A stretch of 64,000 bases of DNA from Firmicutes bacterium UBA2598. GTDB taxonomy: Bacteria; Bacillota; PH28-bin88. The stretch lies in contig DDKM01000032.1 of NCBI GenBank assembly GCA_002339345.1, positions 62,001-126,000 of the forward strand. The letters are read 5' to 3'. The position numbers were made by a program, and so were the translations under genes. The notes below the pieces were generated by a model. That model was given only the letters and a program-made list of their open reading frames with translations, searched no databases and was not told the origin of the DNA. This document shows, in pieces, positions 42,880 through 50,982 of this stretch (its first letter is position 1; every line of letters starts with the position of its first letter).

Positions 42880-44772
42880 TTACCGGTTTAACAGGCTGCC
42901 GGTGTATTTGAGCAGTTCGTTGGCACACACCGGGCAGTAGCCGTGTTCGGAAATCAGGCGGTCAATGACCGCGTTCATTCTCTTGAGCTGTTCCGGGTCG
43001 GGTGTACGGGTGGAGGTGGTGATTTTCACCACGTCCCGCAGGTCGGCAAACAACTTTTTCTCGATGGCCTCCCGCAGCCTCTCATGGGAATTGTAATCAA
43101 ACTTCTTGCCCTGCCGGGCGTAGCTGGACAGGCGGATAAGGATCTCCTCCCGGAAAGCCTTTTTGGCATTTTCCGTTACTCCAATTTGTTCCTCAATGGA
43201 ACGCATGAGCTTTTCATCGGGATCCATTTCCTCATCGGTGATGGGATCCCTGACCTTCACGCCATTGCAATAGGCCTCCACATTGTCCAGGTAGTTTTCA
43301 AAAAGGGTGCGGGCAGATTCCTCGTAGGAGTACACAAAGGCCCGCTGAACTTCCTTTTTGGCCGTTTCATCGTACTCCTGCCGGGCAATGGCTAGGAAGT
43401 TACCCAACCTGTCCTTCTCTTCCTTGGTAATGGAAGGATGCTGGTCCAGCCCGTCCTTCAATGCCCGAAGGATATCCAGGGCGTTGATACACCGGGTGTC
43501 CCCGGTAATCAGGGCACTGGAAATGCGGTTGATGACATACCTGGGGTCAACTCCGTTCATGCCCTCCTGCTCCGCCTCCGCCATCAGTTCTGCCACGTCC
43601 TTTTGCTTGAACCCCTCTACGTCCTCGCCGTCATACAGCTTCATCTTTTTGACCAGGTCCATCCCTTGTTTTTTGGATTCCTTCAGCCTGGACAGAACGG
43701 AAAAAATACTGGCCGCCCACAGGCTATAGGGCGCAAGGTGCACATTGATGGCACTCTGGCGGATCATCTTTTCGTAAATGCGGACTTCCTGGCTGACTTT
43801 AAGGTTATAGGGGATGGGCATCACGATAATTCGCGACCGCAAGGCCTCATTTTTGGGGTTGGCGATAAATACGCGGTATTCCGCTTCGTTGGTGTGGGCA
43901 ACGATCATCTCATCGGCGCTGATAAGGGCAAAGCGCCCCGCCTTAAAGTTGCCTTCCTGGGAAAGGCTCAGCAAGTTGTATAGAAACTTCTCGTCACACT
44001 TTAACATCTCCTGAAACTCCATCAGCCCCCGGTTGGCCTTGTTCAGTTCACCGTCAAACCGGTAAGCCCGGGGATCGGATTCCGAGCCGAACTCGGAAAT
44101 GGTGGAAAAATCGATGGAGCCGGTGAGATCTGCAATGTCCTGGGATTTGGGATCGGAAGGACTGAAGGTGCCGATACCCAGCCTGTTTTCCTCAGAAAAT
44201 ACCACCCGGTGAACCCGCACATCTTCCACCCGGCCGTGATATACTTCCTCCAGCATTAACTTACAGGAAGGGCACAGGTTTCCTTCCACATAAATGCCGT
44301 AGTTTTTCTCCATCTCAGCCCTTAAATCATGGGGAATCAGGTGCAGTGGTTCTTCCTGCATGGGGCAGTTTTTAATGGCATATACGGCCCCTGACGGGGT
44401 ACGGGTATACCGTTCCAACCCCCTCTTTAACATGGTGACGATGGTGGATTTCCCCCCACTGACCGGGCCCATTAACAAGAGGATACGTTTACGAACATCC
44501 AAGCGCTTAGCCGCTGAGTGGATATACTCCTCAACCAACCGTTCCAGGGTCCGGTCAAGGCCGAAGATCTCCCCGGCAAAAAAGTTATAGCGCTTGATAC
44601 CATTTACTTCTTCCACTCCTTCGCTCACAATCATGTCATAAATGCGGGCATGGGCCAGCCGGGCTATGGAAGGGTTTTTGATCACCATCTCCAGGTATTC
44701 AACAAAACTGCCCTCCCACTGGAGCTGTTTTTCCTGCTGGCGATGCTCCTCCAATCGCTTCAGGATATCCAT
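42880..44772 (-). CDS. prkA: PrkA serine protein kinase / AAA+ protein
   Basis: Length 630 residues. An AAA-type N-terminal domain has Walker A GPVSGGKST near residue 100, with the zinc-like group CPMQEEPLHLIP and NLCPSCK. The C-terminal region has the PrkA kinase-like fold. In Bacillus it supports sporulation, with either kinase or protease activity reported. First gene of the operon with yhbH and spoVR, divergent from the gene at 44952. The 180-base gap between them probably holds both promoters, but I see no clear boxes. Confidence 0.95.
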   Translation of the reverse strand: MDILKRLEEHRQQEKQLQWEGSFVEYLEMVIKNPSIARLAHARIYDMIVSEGVEEVNGIKRYNFFAGEIFGLDRTLERLVEEYIHSAAKRLDVRKRILLLMGPVSGGKSTIVTMLKRGLERYTRTPSGAVYAIKNCPMQEEPLHLIPHDLRAEMEKNYGIYVEGNLCPSCKLMLEEVYHGRVEDVRVHRVVFSEENRLGIGTFSPSDPKSQDIADLTGSIDFSTISEFGSESDPRAYRFDGELNKANRGLMEFQEMLKCDEKFLYNLLSLSQEGNFKAGRFALISADEMIVAHTNEAEYRVFIANPKNEALRSRIIVMPIPYNLKVSQEVRIYEKMIRQSAINVHLAPYSLWAASIFSVLSRLKESKKQGMDLVKKMKLYDGEDVEGFKQKDVAELMAEAEQEGMNGVDPRYVINRISSALITGDTRCINALDILRALKDGLDQHPSITKEEKDRLGNFLAIARQEYDETAKKEVQRAFVYSYEESARTLFENYLDNVEAYCNGVKVRDPITDEEMDPDEKLMRSIEEQIGVTENAKKAFREEILIRLSSYARQGKKFDYNSHERLREAIEKKLFADLRDVVKITTSTRTPDPEQLKRMNAVIDRLISEHGYCPVCANELLKYTGSLLNR

Positions 44773-44951
44773 AGCAACTCTCCTCCCTTGGGGAAGCGGT
44801 CTGACTTTCTAATCCCATTATATGCGGCAGCCATCTCAGGAAGAAGGCACGGACAGGCCTGAAAAAACAGCCCCGATCCATGGCAGGAAAAATGCCCTGT
44901 GGCAAGAATAATCTCCGGGGTGTAAGAAAAAATAACCAGGAGGTGATGGGC

Positions 44952-45323
44952 TTGGGATATAAATTTGAGTTCACCTGGCTATTGCGGTTACCGGTGGATG
45001 AGTTGCCGGAAGCACCAGGTGAAAAAAGGGGAGAAGGGGAGAATCTCATTCTCTGGAAGAGATCCAGCGGCAATATTATCCTGGGCTTTTTCCGGGAAGG
45101 GCATAAACTGGCCCACCCGGTTGGTATGGACGTGTTGATCGTAACCAAAAGCGAAGAAACCATCGGCATTGGACGGATTGTAAAATCAGAAATTTACCAA
45201 TTGCCGGACGGCTCCATTACCACAGTGGTGGAATTCTCCGTCCGCAGGATGTTCGATCCCGAGGAGCGCCAGGTCATGACCAGGATTATCAGGGAAATGT
45301 ATGGAAAAGGCCACCAAAAGTAG
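44952..45323 (+). CDS. Conserved hypothetical protein, about 123 residues
   Basis: I do not recognise the family. The protein starts GYKFEFTWLLRLP, has a beta-rich middle with VLIVTKSEETIGIGRI and a C-terminal amphipathic helix (EERQVMTRIIREMYG). No signal peptide, no membrane span, no cysteines. TTG 44952 is preferred because AGGAGGTG lies six bases upstream; ATG 44946 touches that site. Divergent from prkA; a cytoplasmic role is likely. Confidence 0.65.
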   Translation: MGYKFEFTWLLRLPVDELPEAPGEKRGEGENLILWKRSSGNIILGFFREGHKLAHPVGMDVLIVTKSEETIGIGRIVKSEIYQLPDGSITTVVEFSVRRMFDPEERQVMTRIIREMYGKGHQK

Positions 45324-45419
45324 GTAATTTATACCATTCTAATGGTATATTGTGCATGAAATGGGCAAAATAAAGCTACGAACTACCGATCACACTCAAC
45401 AGGTAGGGAGGTGTAAGAA

Positions 45420-45578
45420 GTGGCCTATGTTTGTCCCCAATGCAGGCGTTCTACCAAGCTGCCCGATTTCTGTTGCGGCCGGTCCATGGTCAGCCGTGGT
45501 AGTTATGTTTGCCCAACCTGCGGCAAAAGCGCCGGAACCCCAGGCACCTGCTGTGACCAACAAATGTTCCAGGTATAG
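45420..45578 (+). CDS. Small double zinc-ribbon protein, 52 residues
   Basis: GTG 45420 with a clear GGGAGGTG six bases upstream and a terminator 14 bases after the stop. The product has two metal-binding halves: CPQC followed by CC, then CPTC followed by CC (VCPQCRRSTKLPDFCCG, then VCPTCGKSAGTPGTCC). Eight cysteines in 52 residues would bind two zinc ions or a cluster. No known name. Small zinc ribbons of this kind act as RNA- or protein-binding adaptors, but that is only inference. Confidence 0.7.
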   Translation: MAYVCPQCRRSTKLPDFCCGRSMVSRGSYVCPTCGKSAGTPGTCCDQQMFQV

Positions 45579-45591
45579 GGTCGGCGCCAAG

Positions 45592-45622
45592 CCAGCTTCC
45601 TCCTGGAAGCTGGTCCTTTTTT
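45592..45622 (+). terminator. Terminator after the zinc-ribbon gene
   Basis: CCAGCTTCC pairs with GGAAGCTGG, followed by TCC and six T. Confidence 0.9.
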
Positions 45623-45681
45623 AAGTCTAAGTTAGTTCATTTTTTGCTTGTGGGAAGGAGGCAAGGAGGTTGGTTACCAAT

Positions 45682-46407
45682 GTGGATTTCCAGATCATGG
45701 ACGGAGGGCTGCTATCCTTTGCGGATGATATCGTAGCCCCGGAACCCGACATCCGCCACCTGCAGGATGCCCTTGCGGTGCTGGCAGACAACGTACCGGT
45801 GGAGAAAAACAGACCCCTTTACTACATGTACCGCGGAGTGTTCCGTGATGGCGATCAGAACACCTTCAACCAACACCAAATCAGGTATGACATTACTGTA
45901 CTGGTGCCAGGAGCCGTTGGCCGGGAATACATCAAAACCGTCGGTCATTTTCACCCTTTGAAACCAAATTCCAGCGAGACATTCCCGGAATATTACGAGG
46001 TGTTGGCAGGTGAAGCCCTTTACCTCCTCCAGCGCAACAATAAGAGCGGAGAAGTGGAGGAAATCATGGCAGTGGAGGCCAAGGCGGGAGACAAGGTGTA
46101 CATTCCTTCCGGTTTCGGACACGTCACCATCAATCCCGGTGAAGGTTACCTGGTAATGGCCAACCTGATTGAAAAGAATTTTTCCTCCCAGTACGGCCCC
46201 TTCCGGGATAAACGGGGTGCAGCGTACTACTATGTCAAGGGTGATAACGGTAAAGGGGAATTTGTCCGGAACGGCAATTATCATAATTCGGTGGGCCTAA
46301 AAATGGTCCCAGCACCCCATCTGCCCCAACCAGTAGAAGCAGTTAAAAACCAGGGGCTGTATTCAGCCTTTATGGCCGACCCTGCCGCCTTTGCAATCCT
46401 GCGGTAG
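45682..46407 (+). CDS. Cupin-type (archaeal) glucose-6-phosphate isomerase
   Basis: Metal-dependent interconversion of glucose 6-phosphate and fructose 6-phosphate. The cupin metal site HFHP...E...H is seen in GHFHPLKPNSSETFPEYYEV (core HFHPLKPNSSE) and SGFGHVTINPG, as in the archaeal PGI family rather than the common Pgi fold. About 241 residues. TTG 45670 touches the AAGGAGG site, so GTG 45682, 12 bases away, is taken; the exact start is uncertain. Flanked by terminators, so monocistronic. Confidence 0.87.
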   Translation: MDFQIMDGGLLSFADDIVAPEPDIRHLQDALAVLADNVPVEKNRPLYYMYRGVFRDGDQNTFNQHQIRYDITVLVPGAVGREYIKTVGHFHPLKPNSSETFPEYYEVLAGEALYLLQRNNKSGEVEEIMAVEAKAGDKVYIPSGFGHVTINPGEGYLVMANLIEKNFSSQYGPFRDKRGAAYYYVKGDNGKGEFVRNGNYHNSVGLKMVPAPHLPQPVEAVKNQGLYSAFMADPAAFAILR

Positions 46408-46430
46408 CCCCCAAAAGCCGATTCATACCT

Positions 46431-46476
46431 GGCGACTGCTCCGGCCATCCCTCAGTACGACGGAGGTCGCCTTTTT
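46431..46476 (+). terminator. Terminator of the cupin isomerase gene
   Basis: GGCGAC and CTCCG pair with CGGAG and GTCGCC across a loop, followed by five T. It reaches the stop of the convergent lipoprotein gene. Confidence 0.75.
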
Positions 46477-46477
46477 A

Positions 46478-47737
46478 TTACTGCCCGCCCTGTCCCTGTT
46501 GGCCGCCCTGGTCGCCCTGGCTGCCTCCCGCACCCGCCTGGCCCCCTTCTTCCACCTGAATGCTCTCAATCTCCCCCTTAACCTCTATTTCCATGGTCTT
46601 ACCATCTTTGGTCTTAATCTTTACCTTGGCTGGCGTCGGGCTGTTGCCCCCCGAGCCGCCAGAACCACCCTGGCTCCCACCCTGCTGGTTACCACTGCCC
46701 TGCTGTCCTTCCCGTTGGCCCTGCCCCCCGCCGCCTTGAGTTATCTCTTTGCCCCACCGCTGTTCCATCAAGTAGAGGTTTTGACGGTCAATAATCCGCC
46801 CCGGCACCAACCGGGCGGGGATGGTATAGTTGCCGCTGTTGATCTGGGTTTCGTATGTCCACCGCCCCGTTTTGCTCAGTTCCACCGCAGCCTGGTAGGC
46901 ATACCTGGCCATCAGGTCCGGCCGGGGATCGGCCTCGGCATCGTGGATTCCGGCGGCAATGGCCCGAGCCGCCTCCTTACCTGCCCCCATACCAATGGTG
47001 GCAAAGGGAGGTTTGCCCTGGCGCAGTAAAACAGCTAAACCCTCCTGGGCAGCCTGTACATCCTGCACTACCACCACCTTCACCTGACCGGGAAACTGGT
47101 TGACTCCTTCTTCAATTAGCCGGAATACCTGCAAAGCGTTATCCGGTGTCAGAGTGCGTCGTACTACGGAAACTCCACCAGCAGCGGCCACGGCATTGGC
47201 AAAGCCCTCTGCCATTTGCCCGGCCTCATAACCCGGCGGGCCTTCCACCAGTAACACCTTCCCGCCTGTCCCGCCCGCCAGCCTTACCGCTGTCTTTCCC
47301 TGCAGCTCCCCCAGGCGGAAGGCATCCACACCGATATACCCGTCCACCGCCGTATCCTGTGGCAAGGTGTTTAAGGCCAACACCCGGATGTCCTGTTCCG
47401 CCGCCCTTCTTACCACTTCCCCAGCATTGGCGGGGTCAGCCATGTCTATGACCAGCACCTTCACCTTCTGTTTGAACATTTCCTCAATATGTTTCTCCTG
47501 GGCGGCAGCATCACCCCGGGCATCCTTCCAACTGATGATGACATTGTCCTTGCGCTGGTTCTGTTCCATTTCCTTCTGCATCAACTTGGCGGAATCGGCA
47601 TCCAGGTTGGCTACACTCACCCCGATCCTGGCCGGCGGCGGCAGGGGTTTTTCCTGGGGTTTGCCGGGACACCCAGTAAGCATAAAAACTGCCACAATCA
47701 TCAATCCTATCCAGCCCATGAACCATAACCTTCTCAA
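46478..47737 (-). CDS. Substrate-binding-like lipoprotein with a Gly/Gln-rich tail
   Basis: TTG 47737 after GGGAGGG opens a signal ending in lipobox MLTGC. Residues of about 30-310 are a periplasmic binding protein type I fold of the sugar-binding group (IGVSVANLDADSAKLMQKEM core, VLVIDMADPANAGEVVRRA, YIGVDAFRLGELQGK). After about residue 325 comes a low-complexity Gly/Gln/Ser segment, then a short domain KVKIKTKDGKTMEIEVKGEIE and a second Gly/Gln-rich end. No permease or ATPase genes are adjacent, so transport is not proven; it may be a sensor or envelope protein. Confidence 0.75.
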   Translation of the reverse strand: MRRLWFMGWIGLMIVAVFMLTGCPGKPQEKPLPPPARIGVSVANLDADSAKLMQKEMEQNQRKDNVIISWKDARGDAAAQEKHIEEMFKQKVKVLVIDMADPANAGEVVRRAAEQDIRVLALNTLPQDTAVDGYIGVDAFRLGELQGKTAVRLAGGTGGKVLLVEGPPGYEAGQMAEGFANAVAAAGGVSVVRRTLTPDNALQVFRLIEEGVNQFPGQVKVVVVQDVQAAQEGLAVLLRQGKPPFATIGMGAGKEAARAIAAGIHDAEADPRPDLMARYAYQAAVELSKTGRWTYETQINSGNYTIPARLVPGRIIDRQNLYLMEQRWGKEITQGGGGQGQREGQQGSGNQQGGSQGGSGGSGGNSPTPAKVKIKTKDGKTMEIEVKGEIESIQVEEGGQAGAGGSQGDQGGQQGQGGQ

Positions 47738-47864
47738 TTTAATGGCCCTCCCTATAGCATCCACTAACAGTTAGTATCCTACATTTATGGGATTCTATGT
47801 CCTTAATGGTCTAAAAAGCCATGATGCTGGTAATTAATAGGTATAGGGCAAGGAGGTTTTGAGT

Positions 47865-48053
47865 ATGGGCAAGGAAAAGACCGGGAAGAAGGGTTCCACA
47901 AAAACCGCATCTCCCGGCCGTAAGAACACACAAAGGGATTTGCCCCTGTACCTGTCCCAGGGGCTAACCTTGAAAGGATTGCTGGAAATGACCAACATCC
48001 ACGGGCAGCATAACAACCGCATCCGGCGGCTGGAGCAAAGACTTGGCAGATAG
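47865..48053 (+). CDS. Small basic protein, 62 residues
   Basis: ATG 47865 lies eight bases after AGGAGG. The N-terminal half is Lys/Gly/Ser/Thr-rich and probably disordered (MGKEKTGKKGSTKTASPGRK); the C-terminal half (LYLSQGLTLKGLLEMTNIHG, then RIRRLEQRLG) could form a helix. The family is not known to me. The strong ribosome binding site and its isolated position support a real gene. Confidence 0.6.
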   Translation: MGKEKTGKKGSTKTASPGRKNTQRDLPLYLSQGLTLKGLLEMTNIHGQHNNRIRRLEQRLGR

Positions 48054-48057
48054 AGGC

Positions 48058-49170
48058 CTATTGGGAAAGGGCCTGGCGTATCTCCTGGCCTACCCTTGTA
48101 TCCGGTTCACCCCCCAACACCCGTTCCAGTGTTTGCCTCGCGGCTTTACCGCCAATCCGGCCCAGGGCCCATGCGACATGGCCGCGAATTAACGGATTGG
48201 GATCTGCCAAAGCCTGTTGCAACACCGGCACAGCTGCGGGATCCCCCAGATTGCCCAGGGCCACTGCCGCGTTGCGCCGTAAAACCTGCCGGCCCCGCCA
48301 GGCAAAGGCGGTATGTCCCCACAGTTTTGCAAACTCCCCCTTTGCACACCCTAAAACGGCGGCCGGCCCCGGTATGGCAGGCACACCAGTTGGCAAGCAC
48401 TCCGGTGTACCAGCGGGAATATGGATGTCTGAATCCCGGGCAGATGGTAGTGCCCTGTTCACGGGGCAAACTTCCTGGCAGGTGTCACAGCCATATATCC
48501 GCACTCCCAAGGCATGACGAAATTCCACAGGCAGCCAGCCCTTGGTCTGGGTCAGGTAGGAAAGGCAGCGACTGGCATCCAACCTGCCGGGTGCCACCAG
48601 TGCCCCAGTGGGGCAGGCGGCCCGGCAAGCGTCACACCCGTGACATTCTGAAGGGACAGGCACATCAGGTTCCAGTTCCACATCGGTCACCAGTTCACCC
48701 AGTGATACCCAGGATCCCAGGCCGGGGGCATGCAGTAGGCAATTATGCCCCACCCAACCCAGACCAGCCCGCCATGCCGCCGTCCTGTCCACCAATGGTC
48801 CAGTATCCGCCATGGCCTTCCATCCGGCATTGGGATAGTGCTTGGTGATGAAGTGGCCGAGCTTTTCCAGGGCTCCCGTTACCCTGTGATGATAGTCGTA
48901 GCCGTGGGCAAAACGGGCCACACCGCTGCCCGGCGCGTCCGGCGGGGGTTGCCAAAGGCCCACTGCCACCACCGTTTTTGCCCCTGGCAGGATCAGCCGG
49001 GGGTCATAGCGGGCAGGGTCATCCACCTGCACAAAGGGCACCATTAGCCCTCTTTTTTGATAGTCTTCCACCGTCTCTATCGCTTCCGTGAAGGGATGGG
49101 CGGCGGTCGCCCCAACCAGCGGTATACCCTGCTGTCGGGCATATTCCTTCAACCTCCTGGTGAAGGACAC
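48058..49170 (-). CDS. queG: Epoxyqueuosine reductase
   Basis: Last step of queuosine synthesis, reducing epoxyqueuosine in tRNA with cobalamin and two [4Fe-4S] clusters. The ferredoxin motifs are CHGCDACRAACPTGAL and CDTCQEVCPVNR. DUF1730-like motifs (AGLGWVGHNCLL) precede them. The last 90 residues form HEAT-like repeats (NAAVALGNLGDPAAVPVL, then RGHVAWALGRIGG), as in the longer Bacillus-type QueG that binds the tRNA. Length 370 residues. Confidence 0.95.
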   Translation of the reverse strand: MSFTRRLKEYARQQGIPLVGATAAHPFTEAIETVEDYQKRGLMVPFVQVDDPARYDPRLILPGAKTVVAVGLWQPPPDAPGSGVARFAHGYDYHHRVTGALEKLGHFITKHYPNAGWKAMADTGPLVDRTAAWRAGLGWVGHNCLLHAPGLGSWVSLGELVTDVELEPDVPVPSECHGCDACRAACPTGALVAPGRLDASRCLSYLTQTKGWLPVEFRHALGVRIYGCDTCQEVCPVNRALPSARDSDIHIPAGTPECLPTGVPAIPGPAAVLGCAKGEFAKLWGHTAFAWRGRQVLRRNAAVALGNLGDPAAVPVLQQALADPNPLIRGHVAWALGRIGGKAARQTLERVLGGEPDTRVGQEIRQALSQ

Positions 49171-49188
49171 CTGTTCTACCCCCCGATG

Positions 49189-49213
49189 AAAAAGATAGCA
49201 CCCAAAGGGTGCT
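49189..49213 (-). terminator. Terminator of the dctP gene
   Basis: On minus, AGCACCC pairs with GGGTGCT and is followed by ATC and five T, between the dctP stop and the queG start. Confidence 0.75.
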
Positions 49214-49214
49214 C

Positions 49215-50246
49215 CTAAAGCTCCGTCTCCATGCGGGCTTTAAGCACCCCTTGAATCAAGTCGGTACCAATTACCCGCTCAAAGTCCCGCCATACCGGCA
49301 TCAAAGCCCTGCGCCATTCATCCCTCTCCCGGGGAGTCAAATGGTAAATGACGCTGGTGCCTTCCCGCCGGATCCATTCCAAATCTTGCTGGTTGTATTC
49401 CCTGGCCACCTCCCGTTCCCACTGGGTGACCTCGGCCATGGTTTCCTCCAGGATAACCCTGATATCCCTCGGCAGGCTTTCCCAAAAGGAACGGTTGACC
49501 AGTACCACATAGCCAATGTAGCCGTGATTGCTGACGGTGATATGGGACTGGCGCTCGTGGAATCTCTTACTGAACAGATTGGAGGGCGGGTTTTCCAGCC
49601 CATCCACCAGACCCTGTTCCAGTGCACCGTAAACCTGGTCAAAGGAAAAGACGATGGGTACAGCGCCCAACCTGGAAAACTGGGCCGCCAGCACCTTGCT
49701 GGGCATAATCCTAAACCTTAACCCGCGGAAGTCCTCCACCCTGCGCAGGGGTTTATTGGCGCTCATTACCTTAAAACCATTTTCCCAGATCGCCAAACCC
49801 AGCATGTTCTTGCTTTCCAGCAGGGCTAACAGCTGGGTACCCACCGGCCCGTCAAAGGTTCGCCGCACATCTTCGTAGTTATTGAATAAAAAAGGGAGGT
49901 CCAGCAACTGCCATTGGGGGAACAGGTCACTGATCTTGGATGTGGCGGGGGCAATCATCTGCACATTGCCCTCCAGCAGGGCATCCATTTCCTCCCCGTC
50001 CTTGTACAGGACAGAATTTGGGTACACCTGCACCTCCACCCTGCCGCCGGTGCGCTCCTTCACCAGTTTGGCATACCGCTGGGCAGCCAAACCCTTGGGC
50101 GTGTTTTCCGCCACCACATGGGAAAATTTGATGACAATGCGCTCCTCCTTACTAACCTGTTCATAATCCCAGGCCCGCCCCCCGCACCCGACCCCCAGCA
50201 GCGCCAATAAGGCCAGCAGCAATAATATTGCCACTGAGTATTTCAT
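49215..50246 (-). CDS. dctP: TRAP-type C4-dicarboxylate binding protein (DctP family)
   Basis: Extracytoplasmic solute receptor. The N-terminal hydrophobic segment ends in VGCGG, so it is probably a lipoprotein. DctP motifs are visible: IKFSHVVAENTPKGLAAQ, VQVYPNSVLYKDGEE and FRGLRFRIMPSKV (substrate Arg region). About 343 residues; ATG 50261 is another start. It is the last gene of a unit with a CitA/DcuS-type kinase and its regulator. No DctQ or DctM membrane subunits are present, which suggests a receptor serving the sensor or permease genes elsewhere. Confidence 0.88.
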   Translation of the reverse strand: MKYSVAILLLLALLALLGVGCGGRAWDYEQVSKEERIVIKFSHVVAENTPKGLAAQRYAKLVKERTGGRVEVQVYPNSVLYKDGEEMDALLEGNVQMIAPATSKISDLFPQWQLLDLPFLFNNYEDVRRTFDGPVGTQLLALLESKNMLGLAIWENGFKVMSANKPLRRVEDFRGLRFRIMPSKVLAAQFSRLGAVPIVFSFDQVYGALEQGLVDGLENPPSNLFSKRFHERQSHITVSNHGYIGYVVLVNRSFWESLPRDIRVILEETMAEVTQWEREVAREYNQQDLEWIRREGTSVIYHLTPRERDEWRRALMPVWRDFERVIGTDLIQGVLKARMETEL

Positions 50247-50307
50247 GTGATATCTGAGCATTCGAAAAATGCCGTTTTTCCAGTGCAATGATGTTCCCAC
50301 CCTGTCT

Positions 50308-50982
50308 CTAGTGCCAAAAATAACGGTTAACCGGTCTGCCCACCGACCCATACTGGACCTCCAACCGGATTTGGTTAGTTTTTTCTAGATAATCAAGGTA
50401 GCGCCGGGCAGTTACCCGCGACAGCCCCACCCCTTCAGCCACCTCTTCGGCGGAAAAACCCCGCTGTTTATCTTTCGAGAGAAAAAGCAGCACCTGTTTC
50501 ATGGTTACCTCCGTCAGACCCTTGGGCAGGATACTGATCCCCCTCATCTTGGCAGGTCCGATAGCATCAATATCCTCCTGTTCCAGGGATGCTTTGCCCC
50601 GGAATTTGTCCCGCAGGCTACGGTAATTTTCCAGGGCGTTTTTGATCCTTTCAAACCGAAATGGTTTCACAACATAGTCCACCGCCCCATAGCGGAAAGC
50701 TTCCCTAATACTATCCACATCCCGGGCCGCCGTAACTACAATTACGTCAGCCGGCAGGTGGCGGCGGCGAATTTCCTGTAGAGTGGCCAGACCATCCAAA
50801 TCCGGCAAGAAAACATCCAACACCACCAGGTCAGGGACCAAATCCTCCACCATCTTCAGGGCAGCAAAGCCGGTTTCCGCCCTGCCCACAATGGTAAAGC
50901 CTCCAACATCCTCAATATATTGACAATTGACATCCATTACCATGGGATCATCTTCCACTACCACAGTCCTAATGGACTGCAT
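50308..50982 (-). CDS. CitB/DcuR-family response regulator
   Basis: About 224 residues. Receiver domain: VVVEDDPMVMDVN, phospho-Asp in LVVLDVFLPDLDG, and conserved Lys in VVKPFRFERI. A winged helix-turn-helix follows (GFSAEEVAEGVGLSRVTARRYLDYL, core SAEEVAEGVGLSRVTARRY). ATG 50982 sits after GGAGGAGGTGAG; the upstream in-frame extension lies inside the kinase gene. It overlaps the kinase gene by 14 bases, so the pair is translationally coupled. Confidence 0.93.
   Translation of the reverse strand: MQSIRTVVVEDDPMVMDVNCQYIEDVGGFTIVGRAETGFAALKMVEDLVPDLVVLDVFLPDLDGLATLQEIRRRHLPADVIVVTAARDVDSIREAFRYGAVDYVVKPFRFERIKNALENYRSLRDKFRGKASLEQEDIDAIGPAKMRGISILPKGLTEVTMKQVLLFLSKDKQRGFSAEEVAEGVGLSRVTARRYLDYLEKTNQIRLEVQYGSVGRPVNRYFWH

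Noticed and set aside
46391..47029. 212-codon plus-strand frame over the Gly/Gln-rich lipoprotein tail
   Set aside because: It is antisense to the low-complexity coding region and has the Leu/Ala/Pro composition expected from that overlap.
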